Below are positions 1 to 6,953 of a DNA stretch of 6,953 nucleotides, one piece after another; position 1 is the first letter of the stretch, and every line of letters begins with the position of its first letter. The notes under the pieces were generated by a model that was given only the letters and a program-made list of their open reading frames with translations, was not told the DNA's origin and ran no database searches. The stretch comes from Lonsdalea quercina subsp. quercina (GTDB lineage Bacteria > Pseudomonadota > Gammaproteobacteria > Enterobacterales > Enterobacteriaceae): the NCBI RefSeq assembly GCF_000688655.1, contig NZ_JIBO01000004.1, forward strand, positions 275,196 to 282,148, in the 5' to 3' direction. The position numbers and the translations under genes were made by a program.

Positions 1-1
1 T

Positions 2-133
2 GTGGCGATACAAAAATGGATGAAGATGGATGAGAACGGCACGACGATTCAGTCGAAGGCTATTCCTTGGCTTACGTGGAAAGAAAGTACTCTACAATTG
101 CTGGAACAACTTCCCATTGCTAAATTAAAATAA
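2..133 (+). CDS. C-terminal end of an upstream gene, possibly a glycosyltransferase (5' end outside window)
   Basis: This is the only + frame open from the left edge; it stays open for 44 codons to a TAA at 131-133, and the other two + frames hit stops within the first 35 bases. The stop lies 22 bp before the gmd ATG on the same strand, which suits one operon. I do not recognise the protein with certainty. Its last part (PWLTWKESTLQLLEQL) resembles the closing helix of GT4 glycosyltransferases, such as FSWQRCAQETIRAY at the end of the gene at 2087-3220. In P. aeruginosa a third rhamnosyltransferase gene, wbpX, precedes wbpY and wbpZ, so a WbpX-like enzyme is a reasonable guess. A fragment this short could also belong to a methyltransferase or an exporter subunit. 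Confidence 0.55.
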   Translation: MAIQKWMKMDENGTTIQSKAIPWLTWKESTLQLLEQLPIAKLK

Positions 134-140
134 TTTTTAA

Positions 141-1189
<1,049 letters not shown>

Positions 1190-1190
<1 letters not shown>

Positions 1191-2086
1191 TGTTGGCTAC
1201 TGGCAAACGTGCCCTGATTACCGGGATCAATGGGTTCACTGGCCAGTATATGGCAGCGGAGTTATCCGCTGCCGGATTCCGGGTATTCGGGATGGGTTCC
1301 ATGCCATCGGAAGAAGCCGATTACCATCAGGTGGATTTGCTTGATCTTGATGCTTTAACCAAAGCCGTCGACGAGATCGCGCCTGATGTGGTAGTGCATC
1401 TTGCTGCTATTGCATTTGTGGGTCATGGGGACGTTAATGCCTTTTATAACGTTAACCTGTTGGGAACGCGAAATTTGCTCCAGGCTTTGCATTCGTCGGG
1501 CCGTCAATTAGATGCAGTACTGCTTGCCAGTAGTGCTAACGTCTATGGCAATAGCACTGAAGGGACGCTCAGTGAGAATACGCGAGTTAATCCAGCCAAT
1601 GACTACGCTGTCAGTAAATTAGCCATGGAATATATGGCAAGTTTATGGGGGGATAAATTACCTATTATTATCGCTCGCCCATTTAACTATACCGGCGTGG
1701 GTCAGGCGGATAATTTTCTCTTGCCGAAAATCGTTAAGCATTTTAAACAAAGAGCTTCCACTTTAGAGCTAGGAAATATTGACGTTTGGCGAGATTTTAC
1801 AGATGTGCGGGCGCTGTGCCGTGCCTATTTAGGGTTATTGAAGATCAAGCCCGTAGGAGAAACGGTTAATGTTTGTTCAGGAAAGGTATACTCGATCCGT
1901 GATGTCATACATCTGTGCGAAAAAATAACTGGTCACACTTTAACAATTTCAGTCAATCCTGCCTTTGTTAGGGCAAATGAAGTTAAGACACTTTGTGGAG
2001 ATGCAACAAAGTTACGTTCAATCATTGGTACATGGGATACGCCTGCCCTTGAAGAAACTCTTCGTTGGATGCTGGAAAGCGAATAA
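1190..2086 (+). CDS. rmd: GDP-4-keto-6-deoxy-D-mannose reductase (GDP-D-rhamnose synthase)
   Basis: A 298-residue extended short-chain dehydrogenase/reductase that reduces the keto group of the Gmd product, most likely giving GDP-D-rhamnose. It has the cofactor loop TGINGFTG (11-18), HLAA (70-73), a serine pair at S114-S115, the Y139/K143 pair in YAVSK, and the substrate-side signature RPFNYTGVGQ (163-172) followed by GNIDVWRDFTDVRA (195-208). The length matches P. aeruginosa Rmd (about 304). The ATG shares its A with the gmd TGA (TGATG). AAGGG at 1174-1178 is a somewhat distant Shine-Dalgarno (11 nt), so re-initiation by ribosomes finishing gmd is likely. The close relative Tld makes GDP-6-deoxy-D-talose from the same substrate, and I cannot separate the two stereochemical outcomes from sequence alone. 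D-rhamnose is favoured because the downstream transferases resemble those of D-rhamnan and D-mannan systems. Confidence 0.88.
1252..1273 (+). repeat. GC-rich hairpin inside rmd (9-bp arms, 4-nt loop)
   Basis: GGCAGCGGA (1252-1260) is followed by the loop GTTA and then its exact reverse complement TCCGCTGCC (1265-1273). It lies about 62 nt after the rmd start, over codons for AAELSAA. No T-run follows, so it is not an intrinsic terminator. It may be accidental, given the alanine-rich coding. Confidence 0.6.
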
Positions 2087-3220
2087 ATGAAAGTCATATT
2101 CGGTACAGATTCTATTAGGTACCCTTTAACTGGAATTGGTCGTTATGCTTACGAGTTAGCGGCTTGTTTAGAAAAAAGCTCAGAGATCTCTGAGCTTTTG
2201 TTTCTTCGAGGAAGGACATTATCTAACAACATTCCTGTTGCTAAAGAAACAATATCATCAGGGTTCAGTCTACGTAGAATATTGCTTAAAAGTAGATTGA
2301 TTTCAGAGATTTATCGTCATACTGTACCCTCACTGAAGTCGCAAACATTAAAAAAACATCGTGATGCTATTTACCATAGCCCTAACTTTTACTTGCCTCC
2401 CAAAGTAGGTCCAAGTGTGGCGACATTTCACGATCTTTCCATCTTTACTTGGCCTCAATGCCATCCGAAAGCTCGTATTAGATTTATGCAAAAAGAATTA
2501 CTCTTAACGATCAAACGAGCAGATATTCTGATCACTGATTCGGATTTTACGCGTAGAGAGCTCGCGGATTATTTCAATTTCCCTTTGGACAGAGTTTATT
2601 CTGCGCATTTAGCAAGCAGTGGGGACTTTTACCCACGCGAGTTTCAAGCTATCACAACAGTGATTGCAGAGTATGGACTCAGTGCGGGCAATTATTGCTT
2701 ATTTACTGGCTCTATCGAGCCCCGTAAAAATATTGAAACACTTCTTGATGCTTATGAACGACTGCCATTAGCGCTGCGACAGAGATATCCATTAGTTATC
2801 TGTGGTTTTAAGGGCTGGAGCAGTGATGCTTTACATCACCGTTTCGAGAAGGGACAACGTGCAGGATGGTTGCACTATTTAGGCTATATGAAGTCTGCTG
2901 ATCTTCCCTACTTATTTGCAGGTGCGCATAGTTTTATCTTTCCTTCTCTTTATGAGGGATTCGGTTTACCTGTCCTGGAGGCTATGGCATCTGGCGTGCC
3001 TGTCATATGCTCAAATAGTTCATCTCTCCCTGAAGTTGTCGGTGATTGTGCGTTGATGTGTGATCCTCTGGATACGGAATCGCTAACTGAGTTGATTCAA
3101 AAAAGTATCGAAGATGATATGTGGCGCAATCAGGCTAAAGCAGATGGTTTAGCACGCGCTGCGCTGTTTTCATGGCAACGTTGCGCTCAAGAGACGATTC
3201 GCGCTTACCAGAAAATTTGA
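2087..3220 (+). CDS. GT4-family glycosyltransferase, WbdB/WbpY-like (mannosyl- or D-rhamnosyltransferase)
   Basis: A 377-residue GT-B fold retaining glycosyltransferase expected to act at the inner face of the cytoplasmic membrane, moving a sugar from a GDP donor onto the growing lipid-linked glycan. The N-terminal acceptor domain starts IFGTDSIRYPLTGIGRYAYEL, with the glycine loop TGIGRY at 15-20. FHDLSIF is at 114-120. The donor domain has TGSIEPRKN (207-215), with the basic R213/K214 that usually contact the nucleotide phosphates, and the EX7E motif from E290 to E298 in EGFGLPVLEAMASGVPV. The length is normal for the family. The ATG directly follows the rmd TAA (TAAATG), with GGAAAG at 2074-2079 serving as ribosome site 7 nt upstream. 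The gene is more AT-rich than gmd. GDP-D-rhamnose is the likely donor because gmd and rmd lie directly upstream; linkage and acceptor cannot be read from sequence. A 26-bp palindrome lies in codons 30-38. Confidence 0.88.
   Translation: MKVIFGTDSIRYPLTGIGRYAYELAACLEKSSEISELLFLRGRTLSNNIPVAKETISSGFSLRRILLKSRLISEIYRHTVPSLKSQTLKKHRDAIYHSPNFYLPPKVGPSVATFHDLSIFTWPQCHPKARIRFMQKELLLTIKRADILITDSDFTRRELADYFNFPLDRVYSAHLASSGDFYPREFQAITTVIAEYGLSAGNYCLFTGSIEPRKNIETLLDAYERLPLALRQRYPLVICGFKGWSSDALHHRFEKGQRAGWLHYLGYMKSADLPYLFAGAHSFIFPSLYEGFGLPVLEAMASGVPVICSNSSSLPEVVGDCALMCDPLDTESLTELIQKSIEDDMWRNQAKADGLARAALFSWQRCAQETIRAYQKI
2174..2199. repeat. Perfect 26-bp palindrome with flanking T-tracts, terminator-like, inside a coding region
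   Basis: The left arm AAAAGCTCAGAGA (2174-2186) is followed at once by its exact reverse complement (2187-2199). As RNA it can fold into an 11-bp stem with a GATC loop. On the + strand the GC-containing core is followed by TTTTGTTTCTT. On the - strand it is followed by TTTTTT. Both resemble intrinsic terminators. It covers residues K30 to L38 of the glycosyltransferase at 2087-3220 and begins about 87 nt after its start. The palindrome is seen directly; any terminator or attenuator role is inferred. Confidence 0.85.
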
Positions 3221-3228
3221 GATTTTAT

Positions 3229-4365
3229 ATGTTGAAAGTTTTGCACTTTTATAAAACCTATTATCCGGATACATTCGGAGGAGTAGAACAGGTCATATTT
3301 CAATTGAGTGAAACAGTTAGTCGTCGTGATATTTCTGTGACAACGCTAACGTTAAGTCCACGGGGTAATATTGATGGTGGAGTAGTTGGATCTCATTCAT
3401 CCTATTATTCAAAAACAAGTTTTGAGCTGGCATCTACGCCATTTTCTTTCAACGCTATAAAAAAATTCAAAAAATTAGCAGAGCAGGCTGATATTATTCA
3501 TTATCATTTCCCTTATCCATTTATGGATATTTTGCATTTTATTTCAGGTGTCAGAAAACCCAGTATTGTGAGTTATCATTCTGATATCGTGAAACAAAAG
3601 TTCGCCCTAAAAATCTACTCGCCATTAATGAATAAGTTTTTAAGTTCTGTCGATTATATCGTTGCATCCTCTCCTAACTATTTGGCTTCAAGCTCTACCT
3701 TGCAAAAATTTTCATCTAAGGTGAAAGTCATACCTTATGGACTGGATAGAAACCTTTATCAATCCGTCGGTGCTGAAAGATTAGATTATTGGCGCGGACG
3801 ACTCGGTGAACGTTTCTTCCTTTTTGTCGGTGCTTTCCGATATTACAAAGGACTGGATGTCCTTTTGAATGCAATGGAAGGCGTAGACTATCCATTAGCC
3901 ATCGTTGGAGTTGGCTCATTGGAATCGGAACTTAGAAAGCAAGCCGAAGATTTAAGATTGAAAAATACACATTTTCTCGGGTTACTTTCAGAAGAAGATA
4001 AAATTGCACTACTACAACTCTGTTGTGGCGTGGTATTCCCTTCTCACCTTCGTTCTGAAGCATTTGGTATCACGTTGCTTGAAGGCGCTATGTATGCCAA
4101 GCCTCTTATTTCGTGCGAGATTGGTACAGGCACAACGTATATTAACGTCGATGGGGAAACCGGAATCGTCGTTCCTCCAGAAGATTCCGGCGCGCTCAAA
4201 TTGGCAATGACTACTCTTTGGGAAAATCCTTTATTAGCAAAAGATTATGGCGAAAAAGCGCTTGCACGCTTCAATCATTTGTTCACTTCCGAGAAAATGA
4301 CGCAAAGTTACATAGAGCTTTACCAAGAGATGATGGAGAATAGAACGGTTTCCGACCGCCAATAG
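3229..4365 (+). CDS. wbpZ: GT4-family glycosyltransferase, WbdC/WbpZ-like
   Basis: A 378-residue GT-B fold glycosyltransferase. It begins MLKVLHFYKTYYPDTFGGVEQ, a start typical of E. coli O9a WbdC and P. aeruginosa WbpZ, which add the first mannose or D-rhamnose residues to the lipid-linked primer sugar. Other family landmarks are FPYPFMDILH (94-103), YHSDIVKQK (116-124), VASSPNYLASS (145-155), the donor-side GAFRYYKGL (201-209) with R204 and K207, FPSHLRSEAFGITLLEGA (270-287) with the EX7E pair E277/E285, and ISCEIGTGT (294-302). The ATG at 3229 is 8 bp after the previous stop, with a weak TGAG as ribosome site. An in-frame ATG at 3172 would add 19 residues with no family similarity and overlap the previous gene by 49 nt, so I reject it. 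The predicted role is initiating or early D-rhamnosyl transfer in a D-rhamnan; a mannosyl specificity remains possible. Confidence 0.88.
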   Translation: MLKVLHFYKTYYPDTFGGVEQVIFQLSETVSRRDISVTTLTLSPRGNIDGGVVGSHSSYYSKTSFELASTPFSFNAIKKFKKLAEQADIIHYHFPYPFMDILHFISGVRKPSIVSYHSDIVKQKFALKIYSPLMNKFLSSVDYIVASSPNYLASSSTLQKFSSKVKVIPYGLDRNLYQSVGAERLDYWRGRLGERFFLFVGAFRYYKGLDVLLNAMEGVDYPLAIVGVGSLESELRKQAEDLRLKNTHFLGLLSEEDKIALLQLCCGVVFPSHLRSEAFGITLLEGAMYAKPLISCEIGTGTTYINVDGETGIVVPPEDSGALKLAMTTLWENPLLAKDYGEKALARFNHLFTSEKMTQSYIELYQEMMENRTVSDRQ

Positions 4366-4396
4366 ATGAATAGAAATAATCTTATTTTCTCTGAAA

Positions 4397-4421
4397 TTAG
4401 CCCCAAACGCTGCGGGGTTAA
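4397..4421. terminator. Hairpin between the convergent genes, weak two-way terminator candidate
   Basis: TTAGCCCC (4397-4404) can pair with GGGGTTAA (4414-4421), giving 8 pairs including one G-T wobble, around a 9-nt loop. It lies in the 75-bp gap between the GT4 stop (4365) and the wbpM stop (4441), where transcripts from both sides should end. Neither side has a clean T-tract, so it may work poorly or need Rho. A second AT-rich inverted repeat (AAATATT at 4420-4426, AATATTT at 4435-4441) sits beside it. The gap holds no other clear feature apart from a 26-codon open frame at 4366-4446. Confidence 0.4.
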
Positions 4422-4440
4422 ATATTACCATCCAAATATT

Positions 4441-6309
4441 TTATAGTGCATTCACCACATATCCTGTTGGCGCTTCCAATAAAATTTTCTTAATGCCTTC
4501 GACATTGAAACGGTGACAGGCTTCATCTAACTCTTTTAGCAAGTCCTCCATCTCTTTCCAGCTTAACTTTTCCTCTAGCGCCGTCATGATTTTAGGGTGA
4601 GAAGTCCCTTCCACATTTTCGCTGATCAAAAGCTCCTCATAGAGTTTCTCTCCTGGGCGCAGACCGGTGAACTTAATGGCGATATCGCCTTCCTCACCAG
4701 AGCCTTCAACATATTCTTTCATCCCCATCAAATGAATCATCCGACGGGCGAGATCGAGAATTTTCACTGGTTCACCCATATCCAGAACGAAGACCTGGCC
4801 GTTGTTGCCCATGGCGCCGGCCTGAATCACCAGCTGGGCGGCTTCGGGGATCAGCATGAAGTAGCGAATGATATCCGGGTGGGTAACGGTGACCGGTCCG
4901 CCCTGGCGAATTTGTTTTTTAAATAATGGGACAACGGAACCGGAAGATCCCAATACGTTGCCAAAACGCACCATGGTGAACACGGTTTGTCCCTGCCTGT
5001 CGGCCTGCGCTTGCAAGACCAACTCTGCCAGCCGTTTACTGGCCCCCATGATATTAGTGGGACGTACGGCTTTATCAGTAGAAATGAGGGTGAAGCTGTT
5101 TACGTTCGCCTCGATGGCGGCTTCAGCACAGGCGAGTGTTCCGAAAACGTTATTGCGAATGCCTTCGATAACATTGTCTTCAACCAACGGTACGTGTTTG
5201 TATGCCGCCGCATGGTATACCGTGTCGACGTGGTTATCGCGCATCACTTTGAGCAGACGGTTCTGTTTTTGAACGGAACCCAGAGTGGTGACAACCCGAG
5301 TTTCGAGTCCCAGCCGCTGTTTGATGCTTTGTAACTCCTGATCGATGGTATAGAGGTTGTATTCGTTCAGTTCAAACAGCACCAGCGTGCTGGGTTTCAG
5401 GGCAATAATTTGGCGGCAAAGTTCAGCGCCGATGGAGCCGCCAGCTCCGGTGACCATCACAGATTTCTGAAAGATGTTTTTCGTCAGCAGCGCTTGGTCG
5501 GGGTCGACCGGCGCGCGCCCTAAAAGGTCTGCTACCTCCAGGTCTCTGACTTCTGTCGCGTGAGCGCGTCCCGCGACAATATCTTCCATGGAGGGCACTG
5601 ACTGGACTTCAATAGGCCAGTGAGACAATTTTTCCAACAGCCTGAGTCGAAGGCCTTTCTTGATGTTGTTGATGGCCAAGAGCAATTTGACGGGTTGATA
5701 CAGCTTTTGCAGCGTATCGAATTCGCCGCTGTGGTGGACGCGAATACCGCAGATAATCTGGCCTGCTTTACGTACATCATCATCCAGGATCACGACGGGA
5801 TGGAACTCGTCGCCTTGCGTTAAAGCATAGGCAAGATCGCGACCAGTAGCCCCGGCCCCGTAGATAAAGACGTTAGGCTTTTGGCGTTTGTAATAGTGAT
5901 AGTAGAAGCTGCGAATAAAAACACGTGGACTACCCAGGCTCAGGATCGCTAACCCCGCATAGATAAAGGGGACGCTGCGCGGCACGAAAGACTGAAAGAA
6001 AAAGCTGCTCAGGGCAAGCGTCAAAGTCGACAAGATGACAGCGAAGAACACGTTGCCCAAGGCTGGCAGCATCATGTAGCGCAGTACGGCGCGGTACATC
6101 CCGCATCGAATAAACACGGCGATGGTGATCACCAACGTCACCAACAGGCTGGCTATTTCCGAAAGGCCAACATGGAAGGTGTAAGTGCCCAGACGAAAGG
6201 CAACCGCCAGATAGAGCGAAAAGATAATCGCGGCAACATCATACAGAACGGTAACGATACGTTTGTTTTTTCTTGGCGCGTTAAGCAATGCATGAATGGG
6301 GTTAAACAT
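4441..6309 (-). CDS. wbpM: Membrane-bound UDP-GlcNAc 4,6-dehydratase, WbpM/CapD-type
   Basis: A 622-residue inner-membrane enzyme that should convert UDP-GlcNAc to UDP-2-acetamido-2,6-dideoxy-4-hexulose, the shared precursor of UDP-QuiNAc and UDP-FucNAc. The N-terminus has about four membrane segments (roughly 19-39, 52-70, 83-105 and 113-128). Next comes a first nucleotide-binding fold with YGAGATGRDLA (150-160) and then the catalytic short-chain dehydrogenase domain starting at VTGAGGSIG (286-294). That domain contains YHAAAYKHVPLVE (365-377), STDKAVRPTNIMGASK (410-425), RFGNVLGSSGSV (448-459) and GLRPGEKLYEELL (549-561). The usual active-site Tyr is Met421, with S410 and K425, which is the altered SMK triad described for P. 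aeruginosa WbpM. D412 and K413 are kept. The length is slightly below WbpM (about 665). AGG on the - strand (6318-6316) sits 6 nt before the ATG. It converges on the transferase operon and diverges from the WbpV-like gene, its likely pathway partner. Confidence 0.93.
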   Translation of the reverse strand: MFNPIHALLNAPRKNKRIVTVLYDVAAIIFSLYLAVAFRLGTYTFHVGLSEIASLLVTLVITIAVFIRCGMYRAVLRYMMLPALGNVFFAVILSTLTLALSSFFFQSFVPRSVPFIYAGLAILSLGSPRVFIRSFYYHYYKRQKPNVFIYGAGATGRDLAYALTQGDEFHPVVILDDDVRKAGQIICGIRVHHSGEFDTLQKLYQPVKLLLAINNIKKGLRLRLLEKLSHWPIEVQSVPSMEDIVAGRAHATEVRDLEVADLLGRAPVDPDQALLTKNIFQKSVMVTGAGGSIGAELCRQIIALKPSTLVLFELNEYNLYTIDQELQSIKQRLGLETRVVTTLGSVQKQNRLLKVMRDNHVDTVYHAAAYKHVPLVEDNVIEGIRNNVFGTLACAEAAIEANVNSFTLISTDKAVRPTNIMGASKRLAELVLQAQADRQGQTVFTMVRFGNVLGSSGSVVPLFKKQIRQGGPVTVTHPDIIRYFMLIPEAAQLVIQAGAMGNNGQVFVLDMGEPVKILDLARRMIHLMGMKEYVEGSGEEGDIAIKFTGLRPGEKLYEELLISENVEGTSHPKIMTALEEKLSWKEMEDLLKELDEACHRFNVEGIKKILLEAPTGYVVNAL

Positions 6310-6364
6310 CTAAAGCCTGGATGTCAGATGATGAAATTGGGTTTTGTTGTTACTATCCACAACC

Positions 6365-6370
6365 ATTGTA
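6365..6370 (-). promoter_or_regulatory. Candidate -10 box for wbpM
   Basis: The - strand reads TACAAT, matching the sigma-70 -10 consensus at five of six positions. It lies about 55 nt upstream of the wbpM ATG, predicting a leader of roughly 50 nt. No good -35 hexamer is found 15-18 bp further upstream, so this is only a candidate. Confidence 0.3.
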
Positions 6371-6408
6371 GACACCCCTTTTTTTATTAGCTAGCGGGAA
6401 GTATATCC

Positions 6409-6423
6409 CCTCATAGTGTGAGG
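6409..6423. repeat. Inverted repeat in the divergent intergenic region, possible operator
   Basis: CCTCA (6409-6413) and TGAGG (6419-6423) form a perfect inverted repeat around TAGTG. Its position between divergent genes would suit a regulator site, but 5-bp arms are short and may be chance. Confidence 0.35.
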
Positions 6424-6469
6424 TTAATATGTATACGATGGCGTCCGCTATCTTACGAGTGTCGGCTTT

Positions 6470-6476
6470 GGAAAGG
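6470..6476 (+). promoter_or_regulatory. Ribosome binding site supporting a TTG start
   Basis: GGAAAGG ends 9 nt before the TTG at 6486. An in-frame TAA at 6477-6479 closes the frame just upstream, so no ATG or GTG start is possible earlier and TTG is the only usual start before the conserved KLLVTGSTGFIG. Confidence 0.7.
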
Positions 6477-6485
6477 TAATTCATT

Positions 6486-6953
6486 TTGAAACTATTAGTG
6501 ACAGGAAGTACTGGGTTTATTGGGCGCCGCGTCGTTGAACTGGCTCAAGCTCAGGGAATATCGTGCCTGTCCCATCGCAGTGAGAAGCAGGGCGCTGCAA
6601 ATCAGGAAGGCGTCGTCTACAAAAATCTGTCGGCCAATGCGAACTGGCGTGAGGCGCTTGATGGTATCGATACCGTCATTCACTGTGCGGCTCGCGTACA
6701 CCAGATGCAGGACGCGCAGCGCGATTCGCTGTCGCTATACCGCGAGACCAACGTGGCCGGGACGTTAACGCTGGCTCGCCAGGCGGCGGAGGCCGGGGTG
6801 AAGCGTTTCGTGTTTCTCAGCTCCATCAAGGTCAACGGAGAAGTAAGCCCACCCGATCATCCTTTCACACCTGACGTCACGCAGCCTCCGCAAGATCCTT
6901 ACGGCCTGAGTAAATATGAAGCTGAGCAGGGCCTGTGGCGGATTGCGCGTGAG
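6486..6953 (+). CDS. wbpV: NAD(P)-dependent UDP-sugar 4-ketoreductase/epimerase, WbpV-like (3' end outside window)
   Basis: The first 156 residues of an extended short-chain dehydrogenase/reductase; the frame is still open at the window end. The cofactor loop TGSTGFIG is at 6-13. IHCAARVHQM (65-74), YRETNVAGTLTLARQAAEAG (85-104), FVFLSSIKVNGE (108-119) and DPYGLSKYEAE (137-147) with the Y139/K143 catalytic pair are hallmarks of the WbpV group. In P. aeruginosa WbpV, and its Rhizobium etli counterpart WreQ, the enzyme reduces the WbpM product to UDP-QuiNAc. Annotation pipelines often call this group UDP-glucose 4-epimerase. It begins with TTG. The divergent wbpM neighbour supports a role in making a 2-acetamido-2,6-dideoxyhexose. 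The 4-keto reduction could instead give UDP-FucNAc. In related clusters a WbpL/WecA-like initiating transferase follows, but that lies beyond this window. Base composition is clearly more GC-rich than in the transferase genes. Confidence 0.85.
   Translation, partial: MKLLVTGSTGFIGRRVVELAQAQGISCLSHRSEKQGAANQEGVVYKNLSANANWREALDGIDTVIHCAARVHQMQDAQRDSLSLYRETNVAGTLTLARQAAEAGVKRFVFLSSIKVNGEVSPPDHPFTPDVTQPPQDPYGLSKYEAEQGLWRIARE

Larger units (their letters stand above)
6310..6485. promoter_or_regulatory. Divergent intergenic region between wbpM and the WbpV-like gene
   Basis: These 176 bp must hold the promoters or leaders of both divergent genes unless read-through supplies them. It is markedly richer in A and T than the genes on either side. 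Seen in it are a good -10 hexamer for wbpM on the - strand (6365-6370), a T7 run at 6379-6385, an inverted repeat CCTCA-N5-TGAGG at 6409-6423 and AT-rich TTAATATGTATAC at 6424-6436. I found no convincing -35/-10 pair for the + strand gene and no JUMPstart/ops element (GGCGGTAG) on either strand. Confidence 0.5.

Noticed and set aside
14..33. Direct repeat ATGGATGA spaced 10 bp apart
   Set aside because: Only two short copies inside an apparent coding tail; no array and no extension.
3172..3228. Longer N-terminus for the WbdC/WbpZ-like gene from the ATG at 3172
   Set aside because: The 19 added residues are not part of the family, and they overlap the end of the previous gene in another frame. 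MLKVLHFYKTYYPDTFGG from 3229 is the normal start.
4160..4190. Inverted repeat CCGGAATC / GATTCCGG with a 15-nt loop inside the second transferase gene
   Set aside because: 8-bp arms with a loop this long are expected by chance in a window of this size, and no T-tract follows.
4868..5334. Open frames of 134 and 115 codons on the + strand opposite wbpM
   Set aside because: They lie wholly antisense to a gene with clear family motifs. Their translations show no recognisable domain, and long shadow frames are common in GC-richer genes.
6339..6385. Intrinsic terminator on the + strand ending in the T7 run at 6379-6385
   Set aside because: The stems are short with uneven internal loops, and no + strand gene ends here for it to terminate.

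Overview
The window is a piece of a surface-polysaccharide (O-antigen or common-antigen) gene cluster. It holds two gene blocks that converge near position 4400 and a third gene that runs off the right edge. The proteins resemble the D-rhamnan / polymannan assembly families known from Pseudomonas aeruginosa (WbpX/Y/Z, Gmd, Rmd, WbpM, WbpV) and Escherichia coli O9a (WbdB, WbdC). Base composition, enteric-type Shine-Dalgarno sites and the gene families suggest a gammaproteobacterium, most likely a member of Enterobacterales. The genus cannot be fixed from this sequence.

Left block, + strand, 1-4365: the tail of an unidentified upstream gene (2-133), then gmd (156-1190), rmd (1190-2086) and two GT4-type glycosyltransferase genes (2087-3220 and 3229-4365). 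The genes are packed like one operon: 22 bp, then a 1-nt stop/start overlap, then zero spacing, then 8 bp. Gmd and Rmd should convert GDP-D-mannose to GDP-D-rhamnose. The two transferases, WbdB/WbpY-like and WbdC/WbpZ-like, should use that donor to start and extend a D-rhamnose-containing chain at the cytoplasmic face of the inner membrane. An ABC exporter (Wzm/Wzt) would be expected for this type of polymer but is not in the window.

Right block: a WbpM-type membrane-bound UDP-GlcNAc 4,6-dehydratase gene lies on the - strand (4441-6309). A divergent 176-bp intergenic region (6310-6485) separates it from a WbpV-type 4-ketoreductase gene on the + strand (TTG start at 6486, cut off by the window end). 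Together these two should make UDP-QuiNAc (or its C4 epimer UDP-FucNAc), a plausible initiating or linker sugar for the chain made by the left block. Base composition rises sharply from the AT-rich transferase genes to the GC-rich right block, as is common where a variable cassette meets a more conserved flank.

The most unusual non-coding signal is a perfect 26-bp palindrome inside the first glycosyltransferase gene (2174-2199), about 90 nt after its start. It has T-rich sequence on both flanks in the sense expected of an intrinsic terminator. I found no RNA genes, insertion sequences, CRISPR arrays or attachment sites. No wholly new system is evident. The window is best read as a D-rhamnan cluster with some unexplained cis structure.
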